From assembly GCF_030272615.1 (NCBI RefSeq), contig NC_081410.1, positions 575,324,263 to 575,388,262 on the forward strand: 64,000 nucleotides of DNA, written 5' to 3'. Under the pieces are notes generated by a model, which was not told the DNA's origin, ran no database searches, and saw only the letters and a list, made by a program, of their open reading frames with translations. This document shows positions 35,775 through 48,213 of this stretch, piece by piece. Numbering within the stretch: position 1 is the stretch's first letter; each line of letters begins with the position of its first letter. Position numbers and translations under genes: made by a program. The DNA comes from Cryptomeria japonica. Its lineage: Eukaryota > Streptophyta > Pinopsida > Cupressales > Cupressaceae.

Positions 35775-38117
35775 ACTGAGGGTTATCTTATCTTCTAGCT
35801 TATCCCAACTAATAGGAGTTCTACATCTCCTTCCATATAGTGCTTTGAATAATGCCATCTTAATAGATGACTAGTAGGAATTATTGAAGGAAAACTTAAC
35901 CAAAGGAAGGTAATCTTCCCACTCAGCAACATTCTCAAAAGGTCCTCTAACATCTGATTAACCCTTTCTATCTAGCCATATATTTTTGGATGATATGTGG
36001 AGTCGATATTCAATTGAGTCCCTAAGGCTGCAAACAAAGTTTTCCAAACTCTAGATATCATTTTGACATCCCTATTTGAAATAATTTTCCTTGGTATCCT
36101 GTGTAACCTGCGTATCTCTTGAACAAAATTGTAGGCAATGGTAGGTGCCCCATTTGTCAGGTTTCCTAGTATAAAGTGAGCTACTTTGGTTAATCTATCA
36201 ATCACTACCGGAATGGCATTATGCCTCGTTCCTAGACATAGGCAATCCTTGGACAAAGTCCATGCTGATTATCTGCCATTTCTAGTCAAGAACTGTGTTA
36301 GGCTGTAACAACCATGTTGGGTGCTCATGTTCGGCTTTAACTTGTTGACATTTAAAAAGATTGGCCACAAACCTTGTGGCATCCTTTTTCACCCCTTTCC
36401 AAAAATACAAGGGTTTGGTGTGAGCTAGGAGTTTAGTAGCTCCCATATATTCAGAGTAGGGTGTTGAGTGAACTTCTTTCCACACTAAACTCCTTAATTC
36501 AGATGACTCAGGTATATACATCCTGCCTTGGTATCTTAATAATCTGTCTATTTCTATCTGGAAACCCTCGTACCTTGGGTCCTAAGGGTTAAGTCATAGG
36601 GCCTCTTTTACTTGCTTGTAATCTCTACCCCCCCTAATTGTTGAAGGACACAATTATTAAAATATGTATGCACTATAGTAATGACACTAATGTGGCACCA
36701 TCAGCTCAAGACATCTACCACCCAATTTTCTTACCCTTGATGTAGTTAATCTCAAATCATAATCGAAGATCAGTTCCAACCATTGTCTTTGTCGTGCATT
36801 GAGATTGGGTTGAGTGAAGATATATTTCAATCCCTGGTGATTAGATTAAAGCTTGAATAGTTTGCCTAGCAAATAGTGATGCCACATTTGCAAGGCATAA
36901 ACCATTACCGTAAGATCTAGATCACGAGGTGCATAATTTTGCTCATAGTTTTTAAGCTTCCAGAATTCATATGCTAGAACTTGTCCATTCTGCATGAGGA
37001 CTCTGTCCAGTCCTTCCCCTGATGCATCAGTTACTACCATGAAATGACCTTCAAGATTTGGCACCTTTAGGATTGGCGTTTTAGTCAACTTTTCTTTCAG
37101 GATCTTGAAAGCTGCCTGACACTTTTCAGACCACTCAAATCTCCTTCCTTTCCTCTGTAGTGATGTGATGGGATAAGCTATACATGAAAAGTTCATTACG
37201 AACTTCCCGTGATACCCTGCTAAACCCATGATACTTCTTACTTCATGTACATTTCTTGGGGTAGGCCACTTATAAATTTCTTTAATCTTTGTTGGATCTA
37301 TTGCTATTCCTTTAGGTGAAATTATGTGCCCTAGGTATTGTACTTCTTTATGAAAGTAAGTACATTTAGATAATTTTCCATACAATTTGTTTTCTTGCAA
37401 GTGCTATAGAACAATATGCATGTGTTGCAAGTGTTCTTCATCAAACCTGTAATATATCAGGATGTCATCCAAGAATATTAAGATGAATTTGTCAAGGCAG
37501 TCATGGAATACACTATTCATTAAATTCATGAAGGCAACCGGGGCATTGGTAAGCCCAAATGGTAAGATAGTGAACTTGTAATGCGCATATCGAGTTTTGA
37601 AGGATATCTTGTGGATATCCTCATCTTTCAATCTCAACTGATGGTATTTTGAACGTAGGTCAATCTTAGAGAACGCCGTTGCTCCACACATTTGATCGAA
37701 TAAATCGTCGATGTGGAGCAAAGAGTACTTATTTTGGATGGTTGGTTTATTCATCATCCTATAATTGATGCAAAGACAGAAGGTTCCATCTTTCTTCTTG
37801 GTAAAAACCACTTGCGCCCCCCATGGAAACACACTTGGTCTTAACAAACCCTTGTTCAGAAGATCTTGCAACTGTTCTTTTAACTCCATTAACTCAACTG
37901 TTGTCATGCGATAGAGAGCTTTTGATGCCAGAGCTGCCCCTAGCACTATTTCGATAGAGAAATCAAATATCCTTTTGGGTGGCAACCCCGACAGTTCCTT
38001 TGAAAACACATCTTGGTAGTCTCGAAGATAGGGATAGTTTTCTTCAAAAGACTCTTCTAGTTTCCCGCTTCCACTAGATTCTCCTTGATGATGATAATGG
38101 TTCTCAAACATCATCAT
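35775..38117 (-). pseudogene. Gypsy reverse transcriptase-RNase H-integrase
   Basis: In order: the reverse transcriptase (37404-38117) with [53 protein letters not shown] and catalytic FLDDILIY. Then come the thumb region LGHIISPKGIAIDPTKI and RNase H (VVTDASGEGLDRVLMQNG, NYEQNYAPRDLDL). The integrase zinc domain follows at 36282-36521 (HSTPYSEYMG..FKCQQVKAEHEHP), and then the catalytic core at 35900-36256 (DRLTKVAHF, ISNRDVKM, YHPKIYG, stop, IERVNQMLED), so the D,D,E residues can still be seen. The segments 36282-38117 share one frame with stops; a frameshift precedes the core. It ends at about ALYGRRCRTPISWDKLE, short of the integrase C-terminus. Confidence 0.92.
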
Positions 38118-38399
38118 GTCATCCTAATACTTAACATCTTTGGAGTCATTGATTTCCTCCATTTTTACTGCGAACACTTGGTAGCCTTTCCTCTCGCTCC
38201 ATTTTTATTGCCTAGCAGAAAGTTGCCATAGTTTGACTTCTCATTGGATTCCTCTCAAGAATACTTTATTACCAAAATCATCTAGACATTCAACTATCTT
38301 GTCAAAGTAGTTGACCCTAGCCTTGTTTTGAGCCAACCATTTTATACCTAGTATGATGTCATAGGTGCCTAAGGGTGCTACAAAGAGGTCAACTACAGT

Positions 38400-39600
38400 G
38401 GTGAAGTTAGGAAAATCAACCCTTGCTCCAAATAGGCACTGCTCTACCCAAGTTCTCGACTCATTTGTATAAGTTCAACAAATCAAGAGTTAGCCATAAA
38501 GCCAACTCTCTTTGGAAACTTACTAAGCAAATTGGGTGAAATAAATTTTTTAGTGGCTCTTGTGTCTATGAGTATAGTAATGGGAATGCCATAAAGTGTA
38601 CCTGGGGTTTCCACTAGAGTAAATTGGTACTCAGCTTGTCGGTTATCTATTGCTGCATGAATCCTTTGCTAAAAAGCTGTCTGCTAAGGTGGTAGGGGAT
38701 TCCTCTGTTGTTTCTCTTCTTGTTGTTTCATTGGGCACTGGTTGGCGTAGTACTCACCACCGCAAGTATAACATCCCCCTGCCGATCCTTTCTTCTCTGC
38801 TTTGTTGCTGATTCCCTTACTGTCCCTTTTGGGTTTATCAAACCCCTTTTGATCTCCTTGGTTATCTTGTCGGCCTCCTTTATAACCTTTACTATTTTTA
38901 TTGCTTGACCCATATTTGTCCCATTTCCTCTTAAAGGTTTGAGAAGGTTGTGTCTAGTTGCCATTCTTTCTATTCCCGTCTCTTATTGAGTCATCCTTAT
39001 GGAGTTTTCATTCTTGTCTGACAACCTTCTCATAGGCTCCATCCATGGTTAAAGGAGCTAAGACATCCATTGAACCCCCTATGGAGTTATTCAGGCCCAT
39101 GATAAATTTCTTGATTTTGTATTTCTTGTTCACTTGAAATTGAGGTACATACTTTAGTAGGTGGGTGAACTTCTCCCAATAAGCATGTACTGAGAGTTCC
39201 CCTTGTCTCAAATCTTGGAAATCTGTCAAATTCTGTTCAAAGAACAACTAAGGCAACCACCTTTGCCTAAAAATTTCTACAAACCTTGCTGGCCAATCTT
39301 AAACCAAGTTCAACTTTCTTGTTTTCCCACCATTTGACAGCCTCTCCGATCAACTGGTAAGCCCCCCATATAGCCTTAATGTTTTCTATGTATTCTTGGA
39401 TTTCAAAGTATTCCTCCATACTAATAAGCCATGCCTCAGTGATATCTCCTCCCTCTAACCCATCATATTGAGGGGGCTTTACTTTTTTCATGTCGTTAGA
39501 TATGGCTCCCACTACTTGTTTATCTTTTCGGTTTAGGTTTTGAGATTGAGTTTCCTAGAACCCACTTTGACGAGTGTGTTTCTATTCGGTGTGCTTGTCT
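38400..39600 (-). pseudogene. Gypsy gag and protease remnant
   Basis: The gag capsid part (Retrotrans_gag type) reads VKPPQYDGLEGGDITEAW with the WWENKK motif at 39267-39512. After a frameshift it continues FFEQNLTDFQDLRQGELSV and LLKYVPQF at 39008-39247. The zinc knuckle lies at about 38730-38770 (CYTCGGEYYANQC, the usual histidine replaced). A decayed protease follows, PITILIDTRATKKFIS, with the DTGA site changed to DTRA. The frame extends upstream of the first ATG through a TAG (…ETQSQNLNRKDKQ), so gag originally began further out. Confidence 0.85.
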
Positions 39601-39951
39601 CTAGATGTGGACTCATATTCTTCATTGTGGGTTTTTGTGTGACCACCTCCCCTATGCTCCAACTTTCAGAGCATATTCTGTGTGTCTTCCACAATGTGGG
39701 TAAGCCTATCTAAGTTGGCGATTGGATTCTTCGGGGCTCCAGAATCTCGTCTGCCTTCTTGGTTTTGAGATATCTTAATAATTCCTGATAAGCTTGTTGT
39801 TTCCAGTAATATTTAATTTTAGTTTCTATCTAAGTTCATCATTTAAAAACATGAAATTGAAACATAAATTTTACACATCCAAAATTGATATTTTATTGAT
39901 ATCAAGCACATAAAAATTTGTTTTTACAATATGTACAATGCAAATCTCTAT

Positions 39952-40314
39952 CTAAGAACTACTATCAAAAGCAGTCATGGGATCTTCCTGCCCTTCAAAA
40001 TTAGAGAAAGGTACAAATTGAAAATTGGGAGTGGGTACCTGAGTTTCTTTTGGGTTTACGGGCTCAGGTTTGATTACAACAGTGTTAGGTGTTTTGTTGT
40101 TAGGTTTGGGTGCCTTGTCAGGCAAGATTTTAGTTCTCACTACTGGCACCCTTCTAGTAGCAGTCTAGGGTTCTCTTTCCCTTTTTAATCTCCTTAAGGC
40201 ATCTGCTAGTGTTTCATCATCAAATGGCATTGAGTAGCATGAATAGTCATGCCTAAGATTCGTTACTCTCCATAGCTGAGAGTAGATCGGATCATGTGCT
40301 AGTTTTTGATTCAT
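39952..40314 (-). pseudogene. Small leader ORF of Gypsy element 1
   Basis: An ATG at 40312-40314 opens about 120 codons ending at 39952, with one internal TAG. The product is charged and proline-rich (ADALRRLKRERE, then LPDKAPKPNNKT, PNFQFVPFSNFEG). It lies between the primer-binding site and gag. I recognise no family; it may be the N-terminal part of the gag reading frame or an upstream ORF. Confidence 0.45.
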
Positions 40315-40411
40315 AGTACAAATCTACATCCTGACAAATACCAAAATATTTCGTTTTAGTTATCTATCATAAGTTTGGGTGGTGAGCCCTAGGTTTAGTG
40401 TTGAACCCGAC

Positions 40412-40423
40412 GCTATGATACCA
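40412..40423 (-). other. Primer-binding site, Gypsy element 1
   Basis: The complement of gctatgatacca is tggtatcatagc, one mismatch from the initiator tRNA-Met site, abutting the LTR at 40424. Confidence 0.8.
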
Positions 40424-40897
40424 TGTATTACATACTCTAACTATTCAATTTACAATTACAACTTTAAAAACAAAATAGAGAAAATAAAACTGGCAACTTT
40501 TTTTTTTCTTTACAACATTGAATTGAAACAGAAACTTGAAATAAAAACAATGATTTATTCTATTCTATCTTTTCAATTTTAGAGAGTAGAGAGGTTCTCT
40601 AGATTACATTTTTTTTCAGATGCACATTTTGATCTTTTACATAACTTTACCAATGATTTGGAGGAGGGAAAGTATCATCAGGGTGTTTTTCCGTCTAACC
40701 ACATACTTACTAGTCCCGTGTGTCGTATCCAACTGGATTGGCTTGATGCTTCATGGGGAGGTGATGAGAAGTTGAACTCATGACATCTGAGACTAGTGTA
40801 TAATCCTACACAACTCTCTAGTCGGTCATACACTATAAACTACCCCTAACTAGTATGACGTCTAACTAGGTTGTATAACTAGATTATTGAACTGACA
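40424..40897 (-). repeat. 5' LTR of Gypsy element 1
   Basis: It has TG...CA ends (tgtattacat ... ttgaactgaca in plus orientation) next to the primer site. The outer end is a best guess because no second LTR survives for comparison. Confidence 0.6.
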
Positions 40898-43800
40898 GCA
40901 TCACCTTGGGCAATTACCACATTTCTTATATTCTTGAATAGATTAAAACATCAAGAGGTCATTCCAGTGATTTGAAACAATCTATTTATGTTCTTCTTGA
41001 CTGTACTAAAATGATGAATGCACTCCAAAAATAATAAGGGTTTTAATGTAGTAAAAAATTTAGTTCATATATTTAAGACTACGTGACTAGATAAACATTA
41101 TAAGAAAATACTTTTCCATTTTCCATTGCAAAATTAATCACAACCATTCTGAGAATACAGAGTGTGTATTTACTTCTGCATTTTCAAACAAACATTAAAT
41201 TAGAGCCAAACTGTATCATGCATTGTGTATGTATTTCCTTTCCCTACCATCAATAAGCATATATCATAGCCATGCGGTATAATGCATTGTGTATAATATT
41301 ACTTTTCTTTTAAATCAACAACACCCACAATTCCTCCACAGTCTCCACAAAATGGCTCTACTCTGCAAGAATCTCCAGCTGGTTGCAAATAAAAATTCTA
41401 GCTATCGTACTATATTTTTTAACAGAGCTAAGCTAATAAAGCTTTCTAAACAGAATTCGAAAGTATTTTCAGACCTCTTCTTTCTTCCCAAACGTAATAA
41501 TCTCCTCTTTTAACCAAAATGAACTCTATAACCCTCGTAAGGAAACAATTTCATTGTATTTCAATATTTCTCATTTCAATTTGGGAGCATGCCAAGATTC
41601 ATGCCCAACCACTACGACGATTTTTTTCTCTTGAATATCAAGTCCTTCAAGTGAACTTAAACCTGCTGATATTATAAGCCAAGCGGTGATTTAAATAATG
41701 TCTTGTCTTGCATATAAACCAAATACCTGAACATTTGGCTTTGTACTGATACTAATCTATTTAACCTTTGATAATTTTAAAAAAAGTTTCAATGGAAGCC
41801 TATGATTTTATATAAGCGGTGCAATGAAAAATATACTAAACTTGTACAAGAATCATTACACCCAAAAAAGAATTCTCTCTCTCTCTCTCTTATATATATA
41901 TATGAGAGCGAAAATTACGGTTAAATTATTTTATTAATAATATAATAATAATAATAAAAAATAAGTTAGGAATACTAATTTCGAGACTGGAATATCAAAA
42001 CTCTAAACATCTATACAAAACAAAAATGATTACTTGAGTCTTACTAGTTATTGGTAACAAGGTTAATGCAACAACTCAACTTAACTCTCGGTTAGTGTTA
42101 TAGATGGCATGAATTCTCTTTCATTAGCTCTTGACCTGGTGATACTTTCCCTCCCTTCTCGGAGGACGACGATTTCCTACACACACTTGGCCAAATTCAA
42201 ATAGTTAGTCTGAAATCCTGTTATATCTCTGTCATTGCATTATTTAATAACAAAAATAAAACATCTCAGAGTTCATCATCATTAATACTAAATCATCAAC
42301 ACATATGATGCGACTCATCATTTCTTTGTACTACGAACAATAATATTGCATAAACAAAAACTTGGAAATATCTAGGGCACAAGTGGGATGTAACAATCTT
42401 TGGTTGATTACTTATAAAATTATATTCAAGATGCAATAGTTACATGCCCCCTTTAGAGCTATACTTATAGGGAATGGGGAGGAACGGTTTCTAGCTCATG
42501 TGGATTGTACGAGATAGCAAAGAAACCAACAACAAAGCTTAATATTTTTAGTAGGTGCTTTATATAGATTTGTAGATTAGATTTATACAATTTTGTGGAG
42601 AGAGATAGAGGTATACATGAAGATAGAGTGAGAGAGGAAGAAGAAAAATAGATAGGGGAATAGGGAGGGAGAGATGGGGAGAGAGGGGGTGATATATATA
42701 TGAAGAGAAAGAGAGATAGTTTATGGTTTATGGTTTAGTGTCCATATTATTATATGATGAAAATTGATCTATTCGTTTCTCATTGAAACATATTCTACAA
42801 ATAGGATTATTATTTGATGAGTGGACAAATATGCTATGGTAGCATTCTTTGTAAATAGTGCATGCTTGTAAATTTGAAAGTGCATCTATTCTATGTTGAA
42901 GTTTGTTGGAAGTTGTCATGAAATTAATTTTGTTGTTTCATGATGTTGAATTTTGTGAGACATGTTGCATTGTTTTACTTCTATGATTTGCATAGCAGAG
43001 TCGATTGTAGTTTTGACATGTTGATTGATATTGACTTCTTTTATGATTTTGTAGTCTTTGAAGTTTTATTTGATGAAGTTTGATTCGAGATTTTCATGCT
43101 AGGGTCCATCATCTGTAATGAAAAATGATAGGATAGATTTCTACAATTGTGAGAACTAAAAGACATACACTAATGTAAACATTGATTTATTTTTGTACAT
43201 TGGCATTTACCATGAGAAGAAAGAATGCAATTAGATTTGATGAAATATGTATTTCAGATGAATATAATCTAATATGAAAAATACATTATTGGAGGAGTTA
43301 AAATTACTCCAATGATGCAAACAATATGTGTAGGTCTAATTGTTATTATCATTGTGGCAAGCATAATTGTGCGTTTATGTCAAAACTGTTAATCTTAATA
43401 GGTTCAAATTTAGTGATTAAAAAGTTGGATTTATGTTGAATGTGAATTCAGTCGGAGGACATGAGTCAGACTAACATATTAGTTGCTGCTCATGAAGTGT
43501 AGTTGACAAACGACTTAATTGCAGGATATACGGAAAATGGATTTGCTTGACAAACCTTTCCACATCATTAATGAGCTCTCATTAATCCTTTTGACATCCT
43601 GCTTTGATGTAAATCATATACCAAACTGGTAAATGATCCAGCGAAAGTACCAACTTAACATAGAAGAGAACAAAATGTCATGGAGATTAGGGTGGTAATG
43701 ATCCAGTGGGGGATGAAAGCAATAATTTGAGCATTTCCAAAGCAGCATAGTAAAATTCAAGGAAACCTATTGAATTATTTTTCTTACCAAAGAAGAATAG

Positions 43801-45783
43801 TTTCTAGTTCCTATTTTTCTTTAAGCTTTTCTTCAGTGATGAGTTTACAAGAACAAACCATATTTTGTTATTTCAACAGGCAAAACTGTTCATCAGCCAT
43901 CAAATCCTAAATGAAGAAAGCCCAACTCCTTTTGTTTAAAGTGTGAGATTTTCGCGAGGGTTAGAATAGATCTCTGTGGTGTTTAACAAATTAAAATTTA
44001 AAGTTTATGAAACTCATAAAAAGTAAAAAAATAAAGTTTTATGTTTTTTCACAACATTTTGAGTAGTTCAATCTAATATTTACATAATATACATAATTAA
44101 ATTTAATTAATTAATAATAAATATATAAGGGTAAGTATTTTGTATATAATAAATGTTGACAATAAAAAAATAAGCGTATATAATTTTGTAATCAAAGAAT
44201 AAATATGATTTATATAACATTTAAATTACATATATTAATTAGTTTTATTTATAGTTTATGTTCCTATATATAGAGTTCAATTGTCATCAAAACTTTAAGT
44301 TACAAAATGAAATGGTATAATATGAATAGTATATTGTTAATTTTTTTTTAGGTATAATGACTTACAATGCATATTCATATTTCTAATTTCTTATTGTAAT
44401 ATTGGAAAAAATAAGGGTCCCCAATTTGACAAGAATTAGGGGCGTGTGTTATAATCCTAAACAACAAAGAGTTTTCTTGTAAGAGGGTTGAAGTATGAAA
44501 CTTCCTTAACTCCAAGTTAGATCCATTTGTCAATTTCATAGTATTTGAAAATTCAAAAAAGACATATAGATGTATATTTATCCTAAACTATAATACTTGT
44601 TGATAGAATGTTGATATGTTATTATATAGTTTACTACTATTTTTTATCCAAAATGATTTTTGATTTCTCTCTATCTTTTGTTTGATGATCAATTAATATT
44701 GTAAAACTTGTCTTGAAATAATATGACATCTTCAAGGTATTAAAGTTAAATATTATGGCATGCAAGATAATGAAAAATGACCCGATTTGGGGGAGATATG
44801 AAACTTTTTAAACTCTACATTAGACCTCTAAATCAGTTTTACAATATTTGAAGACACCTAGATGTCTAGAATGATTGAAGTTTTGTATTTGTTGATGAAA
44901 TACAAATGCAATGCTATGTGCTTTAATAACATTTCTTATAATTTATAATGAGTACCAAGCTCTATGTTCTCTTTTCCTTGATGTTCAGCTAGTGCCTTAG
45001 GACTTGTCTTTATATATGACATATATTAGGTGCTGATTGACATGCAAACTAATAAGCATTAATACAATTTAGTACAAGGTCTTAGGATAAGTGAAAAAAA
45101 TCTAAATTTGATAGGCATTATCATAGATGTGACAATGTTTAGCGAAAGAATCATACCTACCATTTAATCCAAGATTGCAAAAATAATATGAATTATGATG
45201 AATTCAATTTCCTATCTCTAACAAGATTATGAGCTAATTAATGTTCTAATGTTGTTAACTTATGTGAAAAATAAAATCAAGTTAAGTCATAAAATAACAT
45301 GCTTTAAGAAAAGGTTCAAAATAAATTTATTAAATAAATGAAAAAAGAAAAAATATAAAATTTTCTCTTCTACAATGTGATAATATCATAGATCTTGAAA
45401 CATATTCTAAACCAAAACCTTTCTTTCTCTAATAAGTTGTGCTTAAAAATGACACGATGTGGTATGAACTCATATATTTTCAAAGGAAAATATAATGTGT
45501 TTTTAGATGAGTTATTGGGAGATCTATTAAATTTTTCAGTTAATGTAATGAAGTAAGAACAATGTTAACAAAGTAGATCTAAGTCTCCCACTATCATTGT
45601 TGCTACTACATTTTGGAGGATTATTTGTAGAGCTCAAATAAAAACAATACTTAAGTGGAAACAAAAATTATTGGATATAACTACAAGGTAGAAATATAGA
45701 ATATTTATAAGCACAATTGATGATGATAATAAGAATAATAAGAGACGCATTGCATCAAATTCCTGCCAATAGTCTGATTGTTT
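40898..45783. other. AT-rich region, no gene seen
   Basis: About 4.9 kb without a credible coding region, RNA gene or intact element. Minor features are a (CT)n run followed by (TA)n at about 41876-41903, a GA-rich purine stretch at about 42595-42718, and oligo-A/T tracts. Confidence 0.5.
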
Positions 45784-46015
45784 TCGATTAAGTGAAAAAT
45801 AGGTTTTGAAGGAGCCCCGAAACCCTTTTACAAAGAGATAACCAAAAGATAAAACATTAAAGACTAGCTAGATAGAGAAAAACACAAAAAAAAGACAAAT
45901 GGCTAAGACAAAAAGCCAGCAAGAAGCCAAAAGAAGCAATGGGACAACACAAAAACAACTAAGGGACAACCACGAGCAACAGACCTAAGAAAATTTTATG
46001 ATAAGCTCCGCCACA
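45784..46015 (-). mobile_element. 232-bp 5'-truncated LINE copy
   Basis: The sequence matches the 3' end of the LINE at 1799 (aaaaataggtttt.a.gga.cccgaaaccc, then A-rich aac/aag-repeat text). It is flanked by an 18-bp target-site duplication with two mismatches: ccaatagtctgattgttt at 45766-45783 and ccaatagtgtgattattt at 46016-46033. It is a dead-on-arrival insertion of the same or a sister family. Confidence 0.88.
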
Positions 46016-46033
46016 CCAATAGTGTGATTATTT

Positions 46034-47487
46034 GTGTTAGTCTAAATATTTAATTAGTTCTACTAAAGAATTGATTTAAGGCTCAAAGAAGGATTTGTTT
46101 ACTAATTTGTTAGAAATCACTACTTTTTTCAAATAGTCTAATGACTAAGAAATATATATATTTTAAAGTTTTTAAAATTTGAGAATCAAAATCCCAAAAG
46201 ATGATACAACAATAAAAGTATACAAATATGAAAAAAAATAGAATATAAATAACCAAAATAATTTAATATATTAAAAAAATAATCAAAAAATTCATATGTA
46301 GATAGTGCATGAATTGAAATTAACAAACTAATTACAAATTATTAAATTGTAGGTAGAAATAAATTTTAACTTAAATTATTTTGTCACCATGTCATATCTA
46401 TAGCACAATTCAGTGTCATTCAAACAATTAATAGGGTTAAGAATCCAAGCACAAAATTTGAATCATTACAACTTCTTTTATATAAGTTGAACAAATTAAT
46501 TTTGAAATGACCATTTCTAAAAGCAACCAATAAAATATATAAAGATATGACATATGCAATAGTGATATATCATTCAAGTCATAAATATGATTGGGATTTG
46601 ATTGATGAATTAAATTCTTTAAGACATTATTTTTTAAAAAAGAAAAAAAAGATTTTTACTATTTCTAATATAAATCAATAGAAAGACAAATAAATGACAT
46701 TTTTACAATCAATTAAAATAGAAAATTAAATATAACTATAAGAATTTTGTTCAAATTTTTTGATTCTATGTTATGATTGGTTAAATTATTGAAAGAAATT
46801 GAATGCAATAAATGCATAAGTATTCCTCCCTTGGCAAGAACTAACAATAGATTAGAACAAATTAATCTTCAACAAGAAATCATACACAATAAAGAAATGT
46901 GATCAAACACTGACTTACATGATTACATTTCTTTCTTACCATCTTTTTGAAATAATATAAATTTATTATTGACAATCAAAATACAATCATTTATACAAAA
47001 AAATAGCCATCAAATACTTATAATTGATATTACTATTTAACTTCTTATAAATAATATAATACTTAAACTTTAAATAACATTAACATTTAGATAATAATTT
47101 TAGAATTTTAGCTAATATTAATATAAGATTTAGATTACAATTTATAAATTTCTTCTAAACACTTTTAAACTATTATTCTAAATCTCTTAGACATATATGC
47201 ATATGGTTGGAAAATTAAGCATGACACGTCTTTGTGAAGTCACAATCGAGAGACCTCATCTCCAGGTAACAATGTTGAGGTCCACACTCGTGAGCACATT
47301 GGATCAGTGAAGACACAATCTTGCAATCACAATGACCTGATGGAAGTTTGAACCTTGATGATCATAACATCAACAACATTACTTAACCAATAGTGATCAT
47401 AACAACACCACTTAACCAACACACTATGAAAAGAACCCTAGAAATTTTAGCAATTAAACAACTACAACTGATTCAATTTTATTCTTC
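46034..47487. other. Very AT-rich region, no gene seen
   Basis: Downstream of the receptor-kinase pseudogene on its strand. It has many A/T runs and short open frames only; nothing is recognised. Confidence 0.5.
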
Positions 47488-48213
47488 TCAGTGATAATCG
47501 ATGAGCACTTGCAATGACCTCTCATATCGTTCCATGTCGCCCTCTAATATGCCTTCCAAAATCTTCACAACTTGGGCCATACTCGGCCTCCCATCCTCAT
47601 CCTGTTGAATGCAGAGAATGCTTACCATGACTGCCCTTCTCACCTCTTCAATATCCGCCTTGTCTGCAATCCTTTCATCCACAATACCCATTGTGTTTCC
47701 TTTTTGAATTTGAGTTGCTACCCAGGTGGGGAAGTAGTACTGAGATTCCTGCACACTCAAGTCACTATTTCATCTGCTTGAGATTATTTCCAACAGGGTC
47801 ATGCCGAAGCTGTATACATCCACCTTCGTTGTTATTGACATGCTGGTTAGCCACTCAGGAGCCAAATATCCTCTGGTTCCTCTTGTTGTTGTCAACACTA
47901 TGCTGAAATCTCTACCAACAAGCTTTGCCAGGCCAAAATCAACCACTTTTGGAGAGAAATCAACATCTCGAAGAATATTTTCTGGCTTGATATCACAATG
48001 GATGATGCAATCCATACATTCTTCATGGAGATAGAGTAGCCCTATTGCAGTGCCTAAAGCGATTCCAAATATGGTATTCCAGTCTAGCACCTTGTCATCT
48101 TCTTTAGATTTGCCAGAGAAAAAAGAGTTGACAGACCCATTTGACATGTACTCATAAACAAGCATTCTATGAGATCCCTTTACACAGAATCCCTGAAGCC
48201 TCACCAAATTTAC
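47488..48213 (-). pseudogene. G-type lectin receptor kinase, kinase C-lobe
   Basis: This is the C-terminal kinase half of a G-type lectin S-receptor-like serine/threonine kinase, a plasma-membrane receptor family. It starts inside subdomain V (HVNLVRLQGFCVKG) and reads MLVYEYMSNGS, HCDIKPENIL (catalytic loop with Cys before Asp, a non-RD kinase), VVDFGLAKLVG, TRGTRGYLAPEWL and VDVYSFGMTLLEI. An in-frame TGA at 47770-47772 comes where an arginine codon (CGA) is expected. The same frame then reads QYYFPTWVATQIQKG and RPSMAQVVKILEG to the stop at 47488. The N-lobe with the glycine loop and catalytic lysine is missing: the frame is replaced at about 48214 by a Gypsy element. The ectodomain lies at 52095-53250. 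Confidence 0.92.

Larger units (their letters stand above)
35775..40897 (-). mobile_element. Ty3/Gypsy element 1, truncated in integrase
   Basis: This minus-strand Gypsy element has a 5' LTR (40424-40897), a primer site (40412-40423), a small leader ORF (39952-40314), gag (about 38950-39600), a protease region, reverse transcriptase-RNase H (36846-38117) and integrase (35775-36521). It breaks off inside integrase at 35775, against the worn end of the neighbouring LTR, so the 3' LTR is missing. Confidence 0.88.

Noticed and set aside
41289-41513. Small ORF of 74 codons in the AT-rich region
   Set aside because: Composition is non-coding and no family or signal supports it.
42719-42737. Telomere-like tttatggtttatggtttag repeat
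   Set aside because: The unit is not the plant telomere repeat (TTTAGGG) and only two to three units exist.
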